The notes under the pieces: generated by a model
Seen by the model: only the letters and a program-made list of their open reading frames with translations
Database searches by the model: none
Told to the model about the DNA's origin: nothing
In this document: positions 1 to 10,800 of the stretch, piece after piece
Layout: each line of letters opens with the position of its first letter
Numbering within the stretch: position 1 is the first letter of the stretch
Origin: Bromus sterilis
Lineage: Eukaryota > Streptophyta > Magnoliopsida > Poales > Poaceae
DNA: 64,000 nucleotides
Direction: 5' to 3'
Assembly (NCBI GenBank): GCA_950022295.1
Contig: OX465597.1
Span: forward strand, 382,571,016-382,635,015
Made by a program: the position numbers and the translations under genes

Positions 1-3000
1 AAACTAGTTATAGCATCTTTTAATTGTATTAGCTTATCTCCTTTTTTATCTCTTACTGTGACCATTTGTTCTTTCATTTCTGTGCCATCAGTAGCCCTTT
101 TTTCATGTTCTTCATTATCTTTTTCTTTCAGATTTTCTTCTAGCTTATCTTTTAATACTTCTAACTCCTCTTCTAGTTTATTTATTCTATTTTCTAGATT
201 TCTAACTCTTCTATTTAATATATATTCATCTGGTTCTAATTCTATTTCCTGTCTCCAGCCTTGATTTTTTGCCTTTAAGCAAGAGGCACAAGCTTGCTTT
301 AAACATAGGTTACATGTGGACCTATTTTCTTGGCTTGGGTAATATATGCAAAAAGCACATTTAATATTATAATCACCCTTTCCTCTAATCCAGTCATGCT
401 CACAATCTACTTGGTTCATCATTTCAATTTTTAGTCCTGCTAATTCATCTATTAGATCTATCTCATCACTGCTCGATTCTTCTTCTAAGACTTCATTTTC
501 TATTTCATCTGTCTCTATGATTGAATATATTGACTCATCATCTTTTATTTCATCATCACATACTAGAATATTTTCATTGACACTATCTATGATTAATACT
601 CTTTCTTGTTCTTCATATTTACTAGAGTACCTTTTTTTATCCTTATTTGGACAAGTTTTACTCAGATGGTCAGGTGAGTTGCATATAAAACACCTACAAG
701 TTTTATCATAAGATTTTCTAGGATTATATCTTCTTACATTTCTCTTATGTAAGAAAGGGGCTCTATTATCAGACCTTCTTAGGAAAAATCTTTTCTTTGT
801 TCTAAAATTTCTATTATCTCGCATTTGGGGTTTATAATGTTTCTTGCTTCTATGCCTTTCTTCCCCATATGTGAGTGGTATTTGGACAATGTTATTACAG
901 AAATTGTAATCTGATTTCTTCATAGACCTTTGAGCTTGTATATCTGTACATACCTTTCTTAAATGTTTAAAAACATATGTTATGGCTTGTGATATGTTTA
1001 AAACGGTTCCCGCTGTTTCCTTCTTGTATTCTTCAAATATTATAGATCCTAATGGATCGGGCAATTTATTAAAATATCTTTCAACTACACCTTTATTAAA
1101 ACCTTGCTTAGCGGTTGTAGCATTATATAAGTAGTGTTGAGAAAACTCTTTTATGCCTTTCCAACTAGTTAGCGTTAATTTTTCTATTTCTCTCAACCTT
1201 TCATTTTGTAAAGATGTATGTCCTAATTCTGGATCTTCTGCTATAATCATATTTGATATAACATTTGCAAAGTTATTTGGATTACTTCCGGCTCTTTTTA
1301 ATTCTTCATATTGATTAGGATAAGTCTCTACCCATTGTTCCCATAGAACTTTTACTGACTCTCCTAAAAATGTCTCAAGATATGTTAACATGTCTTCAAC
1401 CTTAGTGCCTATACTATATTGGTTTTGTATATATTTTTGCACGATTAGCCCTTTCCAAATGCTAATTATATTTGGCCAATCTATAGGATCATGTGCGGCT
1501 AAATTCAATATCGCACCATCATTTCTAGTATTTTGAAATTGTACCGGCTTTTCAAAATCTCTTCTTCGAGAACCCATGTATTTGTATTGTCCGGGAATAT
1601 ATGTAGGTTGATAGTCATCTTTCTCTGGGGGCCATTTTCCAGCTGATCTGGTTGGTCTCTCCCTTTCACCTTCTCTTTTTACTGAACTATCACCATATCC
1701 CTTTCTTCTTTTATTACTATTTTCTACTTCCATGGCTTCCATAGCATTTTCTAAATTGTGTAGCCCAACCTCATCTAGGGAATTATAAAAGTCACTATTT
1801 TGTTCTGAATCATCATAATATTCATCTTCTATCAACATTTCTCTCATTAATTCCTCTTCTTCCTCATAGCTTTCTAATAATAACTTATTATTTATATCCC
1901 ATTGCTCTTCTTCACTAATAACTTCATTTTTATGACTTTCAACAATATTCTTACCTTTGTTTCTATTGTTATTATTGTTATTGTTATCAATGATATCAAT
2001 ATTATTACTATTATCTCCTTTCTTTTCTGGTACTGAGGTGGTGTTTGGCTTGGTTGAACTAGTACCAGCAATTTTTTTCTCATTTTTTAATTTCTTTATT
2101 CTTGCAATTTCTCTAATAATAAACAATTCTCTTTCTCTTATCTTTGGCCAATCTTGTGTCATAGAATTACTATATTCCCATTCTATATGTTTTAGTTTAT
2201 TTTCCCAATGAATTATTTCATCATCTAAATTAACCTTTTCCATAAATTCGGTCGCTCCTTTATTCTTGTCATCACTAGTTTCTGATTCTGATATAAGAGA
2301 TTCCGTATCTTCTATGGATGCGGATTTATAATTCATAAACCTTATACTGCTACTACCTTCACAATTTTGGTAGCTTATGTAATTTTCAGGTTGTTTTAAC
2401 TCCTTCTTCTCTATTAGTTCACCTATCTTCCATTCCTCTCCTGCTCTTTCTTCGGAACCAATTTTAAGAGGATTCATAAATTGTATACCTTTAGACTGCA
2501 TGCTATGAATTACATCATTTACATTAACTCTATATCTAGAATTGCTTCTATTAGTGAGTCTTCCTATAAATTCTATGCTTACTAACAAATTTGTACCTTT
2601 AAAATCTTCATATCCTTTGGTTTGAAAACCGAAACTCATTTTTTCAATAAATTCTTTTACAGGCATCATTAGGTCTGGGGCTATGTATGTTATTAATCTA
2701 TTTTCATTCATATCACCTTCCATAAAGCCTAATGCTGCTTTATCTACTGAATCCCATCTTCTATCCAGTAGCGTTATTAATACTTTAGCTCCTAATTTCT
2801 TTCTTGTCATGCCTTTAACACCTATGATATACATACCTTGATGAATGTATTTATAACCACAATATTTAAGTTCATTTTCAATATTCTTGCTTACAATTCT
2901 TAAATCTACTGGGTGTGTTAACACACTCAGTTCTACTTCTCTGGATATTCTGTATAAACCACTCTTACTTTCAAACATACCCATATGATAAACCTGTTGT

Positions 3001-3188
3001 GGCTTTATTTTTCTTAAAGTATCCTTTTGATATCTTTCTAGGTCTCTTTGTATATCGATAACTTCTTCTAAACTTTCAATATCATCAGCCTTGCATGATA
3101 GTCTATGCTTTATGGCCAGCGGTCTCGAGTCTTGCCTTACTAATTGGAGGTTTCTGTCTCTTCTAAAGAGGCTTTTAGATACGTCCAT
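1..3188 (-). CDS. ORF3 polyprotein, copy A, 5' part (MP, CP, zinc knuckle); runs off the window
   Basis: This is the first 1,062 or so codons of the viral polyprotein, starting at the ATG at 3188-3186, which overlaps the end of ORF2 by 49 bp. It aligns without indels to copy B (offset 8,228). It contains the 30K-type movement protein (residues about 85-240), an acidic Asn-rich linker, the coat-protein region and a CCHC knuckle. I saw only isolated substitutions relative to B, for example Cys for Tyr at residue 110 and Arg for Ile at 800. The protease and RT lie beyond position 1, so whether A shares the frameshift of B and C cannot be seen. Confidence 0.85.
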   Translation of the reverse strand, partial: MDVSKSLFRRDRNLQLVRQDSRPLAIKHRLSCKADDIESLEEVIDIQRDLERYQKDTLRKIKPQQVYHMGMFESKSGLYRISREVELSVLTHPVDLRIVSKNIENELKYCGYKYIHQGMYIIGVKGMTRKKLGAKVLITLLDRRWDSVDKAALGFMEGDMNENRLITYIAPDLMMPVKEFIEKMSFGFQTKGYEDFKGTNLLVSIEFIGRLTNRSNSRYRVNVNDVIHSMQSKGIQFMNPLKIGSEERAGEEWKIGELIEKKELKQPENYISYQNCEGSSSIRFMNYKSASIEDTESLISESETSDDKNKGATEFMEKVNLDDEIIHWENKLKHIEWEYSNSMTQDWPKIRERELFIIREIARIKKLKNEKKIAGTSSTKPNTTSVPEKKGDNSNNIDIIDNNNNNNNRNKGKNIVESHKNEVISEEEQWDINNKLLLESYEEEEELMREMLIEDEYYDDSEQNSDFYNSLDEVGLHNLENAMEAMEVENSNKRRKGYGDSSVKREGERERPTRSAGKWPPEKDDYQPTYIPGQYKYMGSRRRDFEKPVQFQNTRNDGAILNLAAHDPIDWPNIISIWKGLIVQKYIQNQYSIGTKVEDMLTYLETFLGESVKVLWEQWVETYPNQYEELKRAGSNPNNFANVISNMIIAEDPELGHTSLQNERLREIEKLTLTSWKGIKEFSQHYLYNATTAKQGFNKGVVERYFNKLPDPLGSIIFEEYKKETAGTVLNISQAITYVFKHLRKVCTDIQAQRSMKKSDYNFCNNIVQIPLTYGEERHRSKKHYKPQMRDNRNFRTKKRFFLRRSDNRAPFLHKRNVRRYNPRKSYDKTCRCFICNSPDHLSKTCPNKDKKRYSSKYEEQERVLIIDSVNENILVCDDEIKDDESIYSIIETDEIENEVLEEESSSDEIDLIDELAGLKIEMMNQVDCEHDWIRGKGDYNIKCAFCIYYPSQENRSTCNLCLKQACASCLKAKNQGWRQEIELEPDEYILNRRVRNLENRINKLEEELEVLKDKLEENLKEKDNEEHEKRATDGTEMKEQMVTVRDKKGDKLIQLKDAITS

Positions 3189-3424
3189 TTTTCTGAGTTA
3201 ATATTCCTTGATGCGGCTACTATTCCTGATGATGCTAGCACGATATCTTTGTTGCTTTGTGTACTATTTAATTTATCCAAAACCTGAATTAATAACTGGA
3301 GAATAGTATTATTTTGTCTTATTATTATTCTAGAATCTTCTTTTGGCGAATCGTGATCAGAGAAACCAATAGGAGGAGATAAATATTTGGTTACTTCTTT
3401 TAGAGCTTGATTATATTCGGACAT
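3140..3424 (-). CDS. ORF2, copy A, small virion-associated-type protein (94 aa)
   Basis: This 94-residue protein is identical in all four copies. It lies 4 bp downstream of ORF1 and overlaps ORF3 by 49 bp. Its position and size match P12 of rice tungro bacilliform virus and the ORF2 product of badnaviruses, small nucleic-acid- and coat-binding proteins. That assignment rests on gene order and size; I see no diagnostic catalytic motif. An amphipathic stretch near residues 38-55 (RQNNTILQLLIQVLDKL) could form a helix for self-association. Confidence 0.75.
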   Translation of the reverse strand: MSEYNQALKEVTKYLSPPIGFSDHDSPKEDSRIIIRQNNTILQLLIQVLDKLNSTQSNKDIVLASSGIVAASRNINSEKWTYLKASLEETETSN

Positions 3425-3428
3425 ACAA

Positions 3429-3914
3429 TTATGAAAGGATTAAACTTTTTATTTCTAACGCCAAGTTTTTGATATCTGAGATATCTTGTTTTATTTCAAT
3501 CGTTGGCGACAATTCTTTACTTTTACTTGGATGGTGGACTATATTTTTTCCAATGGATAAAACTTCTTCTTTAATATAGTCGTTATTCTTACAGACAATA
3601 TTTTGTTTCGCTTTTGCTTCCTCTAGCTTATGCAAAGCTAGATCAATTTTATTATTCAACGCCGAATACCTTTCTATGAGTTTTTGGTATTCTTTGAATA
3701 AACTATCAAATTTTTGATCTAGTTGATCTTGCCTTTTACCCCACGATATAAAAAAATTATATATGAGATCGACGATTATATTTAGCTGACTTTGAGAAGA
3801 ATGCCAGATATGTTCTTCAGAGGGATTTATTCTGCACCTTATATTAATATTTTCCTTAGTATTTATATTTCTACCTGTGCTAACTTCTAAGTTTAAATAT
3901 TTTAATCTTTCAAT
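3429..3914 (-). CDS. ORF1, copy A, about 161 aa, apparent non-AUG (ATT) start
   Basis: The frame is open from the primer-binding site to the stop at 3429, but its first methionine codon is missing: the frame has no ATG before the conserved region. I place the start at the ATT at 3914-3912, 24 nt after the PBS start, by analogy with rice tungro bacilliform virus, whose ORF1 starts at AUU. The product is mostly helical and charged, with a Trp-containing middle and coiled-coil-like C-terminal half. It occupies the position of RTBV P24, which is of unknown or virion-associated function. The ORF ends 4 bp before the ORF2 ATG, so the ORFs are probably read from one polycistronic RNA. Confidence 0.6.
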   Translation of the reverse strand: MERLKYLNLEVSTGRNINTKENINIRCRINPSEEHIWHSSQSQLNIIVDLIYNFFISWGKRQDQLDQKFDSLFKEYQKLIERYSALNNKIDLALHKLEEAKAKQNIVCKNNDYIKEEVLSIGKNIVHHPSKSKELSPTIEIKQDISDIKNLALEIKSLILS

Positions 3915-3926
3915 GGTTAAACACTG

Positions 3927-3938
3927 GATCTGATACCA
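3927..3938 (-). promoter_or_regulatory. tRNA-Met primer-binding site, copy A
   Basis: On the minus strand this reads TGGTATCAGATC, matching 11 of 12 bases of the initiator-tRNA-Met site TGGTATCAGAGC used by caulimovirids for minus-strand DNA priming. It lies 24 nt before the proposed ORF1 start. Confidence 0.85.
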
Positions 3939-4719
3939 ACAATATAGATAAATTTAAATATATATGTAATTAAGTAGGTACGGTGGAGTATGAGTGTGTG
4001 CTTTTATCTTCAATAGTGTTTTTACTATTCACTATTGGGTACACTATTCAATGCACTATTTGGAATAGTATTTTACTATTCCCACTAATATTTAAATATT
4101 CACTAATATTTGTGCGCTAATTATGATTTAATGCAGGATCTTATTAAGGCTGGCGAGGCCAACAGCACGAACGGCTGTGTACGCGTATGTGTAAAATCCT
4201 ACTCGGTACTCACCATATTTTTCATTATGTTGTTTCAGATGTAGCTAATTACGTTCACTTGATGGTTTTATATGCAAATTTATGGGGTAAATTCTTATCG
4301 TCTTCCCAGGCAGTTCCACCCGAAGGGAACACTTCTCTACGGCCACAAGGTTCTCATTCAAACGCCACACTAGGCTAAACAGAGAACTACCGGCAGAGGT
4401 TTCTCCTATAGGATCCTTAGCATAAGAATTCGTCCCATAAATTCATAAATAAAAAGACCAAGTGAGACAAGAAACTACATCATTTCCACAACATAATTTA
4501 CATATGGTTTTCCCTTTCGGGAGGCCCCGAAGGGATTACACGGACTGAGGAAATTACCTTAATATTCTTGGCTAATACAACTCCTTCGATATAGTGGCTA
4601 TACTACAAGGTGGTGGTGGAGCTACTACTAAGGGAAAGTGGAAGTGCTCTGGTGGAGGAACTTGAAGCTCTTGATGCTCTGAGTGTTTTTGCGTGTCCTG
4701 CTTCTGAGTCCAGGGTCTC

Positions 4720-4727
4720 CTTTTATA
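4720..4727 (-). promoter_or_regulatory. TATA box of viral pregenomic promoter, A/B unit
   Basis: The minus strand reads CTATAAAAGG, a strong plant TATA box. The RNA would start about 30 nt further along (near 4690) and be read towards lower coordinates through the leader, the PBS and the ORFs. Confidence 0.75.
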
Positions 4728-5205
4728 GCCGCGGATGGCTGCAAGGGAGCCTTCGAGAGCCTGCCTCCACTTATTTATTTTACACACGGTAGCAATCACA
4801 CGTGTCCTACTAGGGTACATGCGTGTCCTTCTAGGGTATGGATAAGTTCGAGAGAGAGTGCCCGACAAACTTCAATCTTCAGGAATCTTTGCTTTTTTCA
4901 CATGGGCATTGTCTCTCGGTGAATAATCAGCTTGCCTCCATTGTCTTCTAGCATATGAGCAACATGCAAAGACTCGCATTGCTCACACCATTGGCTTGCT
5001 CTTCAACTCATGGCTGTATGCGCACATGAGAAAACACTTGGATGCAACGCCTGCTGCTGATATATTATTATAATTATAATTATAATTAATTAATTTTTTA
5101 TTTTTTATTTTTTGGAGGGGTCCACCTGCCCGTTTATTTGATATTCCATATCAAATATTAAGACTTATGTAAGCTTATATCATAATTTTTAAAAAATATA
5201 CAGTT

Positions 5206-5254
5206 ATCAATATTCGGGTTGGGGGTATATGTCCTCCGCGCCCGAATAATTGAT
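5206..5254 (-). other. Conserved stem-loop downstream of ORF4
   Basis: ATTCGGG and CCCGAAT, extended by ATCAAT/ATTGAT, form an almost perfect 13-14 bp stem around a loop of about 22 nt. It is present in every copy just after ORF4, and a stray copy of it lies in the filler near 19,990-20,035. Confidence 0.6.
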
Positions 5255-5304
5255 AGCAATATCAATCTAAATTCGGAATATTTGCAGGTGGCTGTTTATG
5301 GTTT

Positions 5305-6171
5305 CTATTCAGGTAGTTGCCCATGTCCTGCAATATCCATTTGATCAGCTTCTGAGATATTGAAGTCAAATTTCGAGTCACATTCTTTTTTAATTTCTTC
5401 AAATTTGTTGTCCATTTCCATCCGTATTTCATTTAATATTTCTTCTTTTAATTCATTTTTCATTATTTTAGAAAATTCTTCAAACCTTTTGTCCAATTCT
5501 TGGTCTATGTATTCGCTATCCAAAGGGTCAATTCCCTTTAGAAGGCATTCTTTATATGTATGATATCTTGGGGGACATTCTTCTTTGATATTCTTTGAAC
5601 CTGATGGTTCTGCCTTTGCGGCTTTTGGTGTTGGTGGGTTTGATATATTATCATTGGTCCTTCTCCTTTGAATATATTCTTTGGCCTTTGGGTCTATATA
5701 GTAATTTTCTCCTATTATTTTTCTTGCCCACATTAATGCTTCATTTATATTATCATATTTCTTGAATGTGACATCTTCGCCTTTCTTTCTTGCATCTATT
5801 TTTTCAATCATAACCTCTTCCCAAGTCATATATATTCCTGGTTTATTTCCGTCAAATAGGATATATAGTGCTTCATTCTTTTGACCTTCAAATTTCTTTG
5901 GAACTTCCATTTTTGCTGATTTTGGTAAGACTTCATTCATCTTGTTAAAATATTCAGCAAGGCTATTGAGGATTGATAGCATATATCCTTTGTCTTCTCT
6001 TTTATTGGCATATTGATTCCAGAAGTTATCAAGTATGCATCGCTGGATTTCATCAATCCGGATATGACTCTTCGGCTTGAAATTGAATGTATTTGCCGGA
6101 AATATTTTCAATTTATTCTCATCTCCAAAGATGAAGCATTCATTCCCAGTTGGGAGTAGTCCTCTCTTCAT
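5305..6171 (-). CDS. ORF4, copy B, viroplasmin/transactivator-like protein (288 aa)
   Basis: The start overlaps the ORF3 stop as ATGA. Residues about 99-152 fit the caulimovirus viroplasmin (Cauli_VI) fold, also found at the N-terminus of eukaryotic RNase H1: a strand with YILFDGNKPGIYMTWEEV, then FKKYDNINEALMWAR. The family signature is Y-x-V-x-x-G-x-x-x-G-I-Y-x-x-W followed by F-x-x-x-x-x-A. Residues 170-200 are a Pro/Lys-rich linker, and 222-266 are a strongly charged heptad-like helix, probably a coiled coil. In caulimoviruses this domain belongs to the P6 inclusion-body and translation-transactivator protein; RTBV encodes an unrelated-looking P46 in this position. Domain assignment is by eye. 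The protein is identical in B, P and C. Confidence 0.75.
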   Translation of the reverse strand: MKRGLLPTGNECFIFGDENKLKIFPANTFNFKPKSHIRIDEIQRCILDNFWNQYANKREDKGYMLSILNSLAEYFNKMNEVLPKSAKMEVPKKFEGQKNEALYILFDGNKPGIYMTWEEVMIEKIDARKKGEDVTFKKYDNINEALMWARKIIGENYYIDPKAKEYIQRRRTNDNISNPPTPKAAKAEPSGSKNIKEECPPRYHTYKECLLKGIDPLDSEYIDQELDKRFEEFSKIMKNELKEEILNEIRMEMDNKFEEIKKECDSKFDFNISEADQMDIAGHGQLPE

Positions 6172-7865
6172 TTCTGTAAAATTGATGCACGAGAAAATAT
6201 GTCAGGCAAAGTATTATCCTTTCCCTTAATATGCTCAAAATTTACTCTATACCCATTTCCAGCTATGGTATCTTCAAATAAGACCCATCTTCTAGTCGAG
6301 CTTTTCTTACTATTAATTTGATTATAATATCTACATATTGCTTCGCAATCAGTTCGCACTGTGAATTCTTTAAATCCGAGGTATAATCTAAAAGCATTTA
6401 TTGCATTGACTACTGCAAGAATTTCTCTATCAATATTATTTACCGTCTTTAATTTATAACTTCCTGAAGCGTATCTACAGATCTTTTCTTCTGCCTTAGG
6501 GGAATATTTATTTGGTTTCTGTTTTAATATAGCACCCCATCCTACCTTAGATGCATCGGTTTCAATAATAAAATAATTGTCTTCTAAAGGCAATTCCAAA
6601 GGCTTTAAATTCTTGACCTTTTCTTTAATGGCCTTTACTAATTTTATATCCTCAGAGTTAAAGTATCTTTGGCCATTCTTTCTTAATTTAGCATATAGAG
6701 GTCCTGCTAACTTCGCTAAATTATCTATATAATTTCTTGCATAGTTTACAATTCCTAAAAATTGTTGTAAAACCTTTTTATCACTCATATTATCAGGAAA
6801 CTGTAAAATTTTCTTTGCAATATGCTCTTGTAAATATATTTTCCCTTCTCCTATTTCATGCCCAAGGAAATTGATTTTCTCTTTGCAAATTTCCATCTTC
6901 TTCTTTGATAGTATTAGCCCATTTTGTTCTACCTTTCTGAAGAAAACTTCAAGATGAGCTATATGTTCTTTGTATGATTTTGAAAATACTAACAAATCAT
7001 CTACATATACCAATATGAATGCTTGATTTTCATTAAATATATTTTGCATTTTTCTTTGAAATAGTGCAGGTGCATTCTTTAGACCTAATGGCATTACTAG
7101 CCATTCATAGTGGCCTTGTGGACATGTAAAAGCTGTCCAAGGAATAGATTCTTCTGACATCTTAACTTGCCAAAACCCTGCTTTCAAATCAAATTTAGAG
7201 AAATATCTGCTCCCTTGTATTCTATTGATCCATTCTTGCTTATTAGGTATATTATATGCATCATCTACTGTGTTGTCATTTAGTCTTTTGTAATTAATTA
7301 CCATTCTAGATTTTCCTCTAACTTCTTCAGCATGATTTCTAACTATAAAGGCAGCAGATCGATGAGGACTTCTGCTTTCTCTAATTGCTTTTAATTTTAG
7401 TAGCTCTTCAATATGCATTTTAAACTCTTCAATATCTTTAGGAGTAGCTTCTATTGGTCCCGACTTAATTATATAGTCTGGGTTTATAATGTTTATTTTG
7501 CAAACTATGGAGTTCTTATCCCAATGCTTCATTGGTATTTCTCCAATAATTTGTATATTCTCTAGTCTTTGTACAATTTTGTCTATATCTTTTTTGGATT
7601 TAATATCTCTATACCAATTTGGCGAGAATGATTGTAATCCTATACATTCTGTATGTGTATTTTCTATATGATATTCTTCTATGGTTTCACTAAGTTCTTC
7701 TTCTTTGCAGAATTCTGGGAGATCCGAGCAATATTCCTCTTGCAAATTAGATATTTCTACATTTTGTGTAGATTTTCTTTGCTTTCGAACCTCTGATATG
7801 TATGGGAGATTATCTTGACGTGGGATAAATGTAACCCCATCTTCATGTATAATTGTGGTTTGCAC
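6168..7865 (-). CDS. ORF3 3' part, copy B: reverse transcriptase-RNase H (frame-shifted from the rest)
   Basis: This encodes the replication enzyme that copies pregenomic RNA into DNA. The RT core spans residues about 130-340, with FDLKAGFWQV, the MPLGLKNAPA turn and the catalytic YVDD at 287-290. RNase H follows at about 430-560, with D437 (ETDAS), E481 (REILAV), D506 (RTDC) and D555 (DIFSR). The first ATG is internal; the frame is open only back to about 7896, where a one-base difference from copy P separates it from the protease. In copy P the same residues are continuous with the upstream polyprotein, so here the enzyme has lost its normal linkage. It ends ATGA-overlapping ORF4. Confidence 0.9.
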   Translation of the reverse strand: MQTTIIHEDGVTFIPRQDNLPYISEVRKQRKSTQNVEISNLQEEYCSDLPEFCKEEELSETIEEYHIENTHTECIGLQSFSPNWYRDIKSKKDIDKIVQRLENIQIIGEIPMKHWDKNSIVCKINIINPDYIIKSGPIEATPKDIEEFKMHIEELLKLKAIRESRSPHRSAAFIVRNHAEEVRGKSRMVINYKRLNDNTVDDAYNIPNKQEWINRIQGSRYFSKFDLKAGFWQVKMSEESIPWTAFTCPQGHYEWLVMPLGLKNAPALFQRKMQNIFNENQAFILVYVDDLLVFSKSYKEHIAHLEVFFRKVEQNGLILSKKKMEICKEKINFLGHEIGEGKIYLQEHIAKKILQFPDNMSDKKVLQQFLGIVNYARNYIDNLAKLAGPLYAKLRKNGQRYFNSEDIKLVKAIKEKVKNLKPLELPLEDNYFIIETDASKVGWGAILKQKPNKYSPKAEEKICRYASGSYKLKTVNNIDREILAVVNAINAFRLYLGFKEFTVRTDCEAICRYYNQINSKKSSTRRWVLFEDTIAGNGYRVNFEHIKGKDNTLPDIFSRASILQK

Positions 7866-7888
7866 AGATTGTTGTAAAAATCTTAATC

Positions 7889-10800
7889 CTATATCATGTC
7901 ATCATTTATTACTGACAAATCTCTTATTGTAATTTCATCTATGATATATTTTGTGCCATTTATATAGGCTTCAATATTATATGCCAGTTGGTTATGGATT
8001 TTCTTTATTCCTGACATATCTGTGGATACTTCGGCTATCTTGTCGTCTATAGTTTTGACTATTTCAGGACATCTCACAAAGTATTTATCATGAATGATAT
8101 TCTTTGTGCAACCAGTATCTAGTAGTGCTAATATTTTATAAGAAATGTTTGGCTTTAGCACTAATCTGACTGGGATTCTTATCCCTAGAACTTCTTTGAA
8201 TGGTAATCGCACAATATATTTGTTTCCAAAACTAGTTATAGCATCTTTTAATTGTATTAGCTTATCTCCTTTTTTATCTCTTACTGTGACCATTTGTTCT
8301 TTCATTTCTGTGCCTTCAGTAGCCCTTTTTTCATGTTCTTCATTATCTTTTTCTTTCAGATTTTCTTCTAGCTTATCTTTTAATACTTCTAACTCCTCTT
8401 CTAGTTTATTTATTCTATTTTCTAGATTTCTAACTCTTCTATTTAATATATATTCATCTGGTTCTAATTCTATTTCCTGTCTCCAGCCTTGATTTTTTGC
8501 CTTTAAGCAAGAGGCACAAGCTTGCTTTAAACATAGGTTACATGTGGACCTATTTTCTTGGCTTGGGTAATATATGCAAAAAGCACATTTAATATTATAA
8601 TCACCCTTTCCTCTAATCCAGTCATGCTCACAATCTACTTGGTTCATCATTTCAATTTTTAGTCCTGCTAATTCATCTATTAGATCTATCTCATCACTGC
8701 TCGATTCTTCTTCTAAGACTTCATTTTCTATTTCATCTGTCTCTATGATTGAATATATTGACTCATCATCTTTTATTTCATCATCACATACTAGAATATT
8801 TTCATTGACACTATCTATGATTAATACTCTTTCTTGTTCTTCATATTTACTAGAGTACCTTTTTTGATCCTTATTTGGACAAGTTTTACTCAGATGGTCA
8901 GGTGAGTTGCATATAAAACACCTACAAGTTTTATCATAAGATTTTCTAGGATTATATCTTCTTACATTTCTCTTATGTAAGAAAGGGGCTCTATTATCAG
9001 ACCTTCTTAGGAAAAATATTTTCTTTGTTCTAAAATTTCTATTATCTCGCATTTGGGGTTTATAATGTTTCTTGCTTCTATGCCTTTCTTCCCCATATGT
9101 GAGTGGTATTTGGACAATGTTATTACAGAAATTGTAATCTGATTTCTTCATAGACCTTTGAGCTTGTATATCTGTACATACCTTTCTTAAATGTTTAAAA
9201 ACATATGTTATGGCTTGTGATATGTTTAAAACGGTTCCCGCTGTTTCCTTCTTGTATTCTTCAAATATTATAGATCCTAATGGATCGGGCAATTTATTAA
9301 AATATCTTTCAACTACACCTTTATTAAAACCTTGCTTAGCGGTTGTAGCATTATATAAGTAGTGTTGAGAAAACTCTTTTATGCCTTTCCAACTAGTTAG
9401 CGTTAATTTTTCTATTTCTCTCAACCTTTCATTTTGTAAAGATGTATGTCCTAATTCTGGATCTTCTGCTATAATCATATTTGATATAACATTTGCAAAG
9501 TTATTTGGATTACTTCCGGCTCTTTTTAATTCTTCATATTGATTAGGATAAGTCTCTACCCATTGTTCCCATAGAACTTTTACTGACTCTCCTAAAAATG
9601 TCTCAAGATATGTTAACATGTCTTCAACCTTAGTGCCTATACTATATTGGTTTTGTATATATTTTTGCACGATTAGCCCTTTCCAAATGCTAATTATATT
9701 TGGCCAATCTATAGGATCATGTGCGGCTAAATTCAATATCGCACCATCATTTCTAGTATTTTGAAATTGTACCGGCTTTTCAAAATCTCTTCTTCGAGAA
9801 CCCATGTATTTGTATTGTCCGGGAATATATGTAGGTTGATAGTCATCTTTCTCTGGGGGCCATTTTCCAGCTGATCTGGTTGGTCTCTCCCTTTCACCTT
9901 CTCTTTTTACTGAACTATCACCATATCCCTTTCTTCTTTTATTACTATTTTCTACTTCCATGGCTTCCATAGCATTTTCTAAATTGTGTAGCCCAACCTC
10001 ATCTAGGGAATTATAAAAGTCACTATTTTGTTCTGAATCATCATAATATTCATCTTCTATCAACATTTCTCTCATTAATTCCTCTTCTTCCTCATAGCTT
10101 TCTAATAATAACTTATTATTTATATCCCATTGCTCTTCTTCACTAATAACTTCATTTTTATGACTTTCAACAATATTCTTACCTTTGTTTCTATTGTTAT
10201 TATTGTTATTGTTATCAATGATATCAATATTATTACTATTATCTCCTTTCTTTTCTGGTACTGAGGTGGTGTTTGGCTTGGTTGAACTAGTACCAGCAAT
10301 TTTTTTCTCATTTTTTAATTTCTTTATTCTTGCAATTTCTCTAATAATAAACAATTCTCTTTCTCTTATCTTTGGCCAATCTTGTGTCATAGAATTACTA
10401 TATTCCCATTCTATATGTTTTAGTTTATTTTCCCAATGAATTATTTCATCATCTAAATTAACCTTTTCCATAAATTCGGTCGCTCCTTTATTCTTGTCAT
10501 CACTAGTTTCTGATTCTGATATAAGAGATTCCGTATCTTCTATGGATGCGGATTTATAATTCATAAACCTTATACTGCTACTACCTTCACAATTTTGGTA
10601 GCTTATGTAATTTTCAGGTTGTTTTAACTCCTTCTTCTCTATTAGTTCACCTATCTTCCATTCCTCTCCTGCTCTTTCTTCGGAACCAATTTTAAGAGGA
10701 TTCATAAATTGTATACCTTTAGACTGCATGCTATGAATTACATCATTTACATTAACTCTATATCTAGAATTGCTTCTATTAGTGAGTCTTCCTATAAATT

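Larger units (their letters stand above)
3939..5304 (-). promoter_or_regulatory. Viral intergenic region between A and B: 3' region, promoter and long leader
   Basis: Read on the minus strand from the ORF4 stop (5305) this 1,366-bp non-coding span holds, in order, a stem-loop (5206-5254), AT-rich palindromic tracts, a promoter with a TATA box (4720-4727), a leader of roughly 750 nt and the PBS. That is the usual caulimovirid order. The leader carries several short ATG-led frames and ACTATT/AATAGT inverted motifs that could fold, which would suit a shunting leader; this last point is inference. Small frames across it on either strand are not conserved coding sequence. Confidence 0.8.

Noticed and set aside
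1892..2211. Short frames at 1,892-2,211 and their equivalents at 10,120-10,439 and 25,551-25,870
   Set aside because: They are out-of-frame shadows of the Asn-rich linker of ORF3.
4572..4922. Frames of 79-98 codons across the viral promoter (also 17,513-17,863 and 19,991-20,353)
   Set aside because: They span the TATA box and leader, differ between copies after single-base changes, and have no coding character.
7880..7900. Programmed ribosomal frameshift between protease and RT
   Set aside because: Copy P encodes both in one frame, so a simple one-base deletion shared by B and C explains the break better; kept open as a minor alternative.
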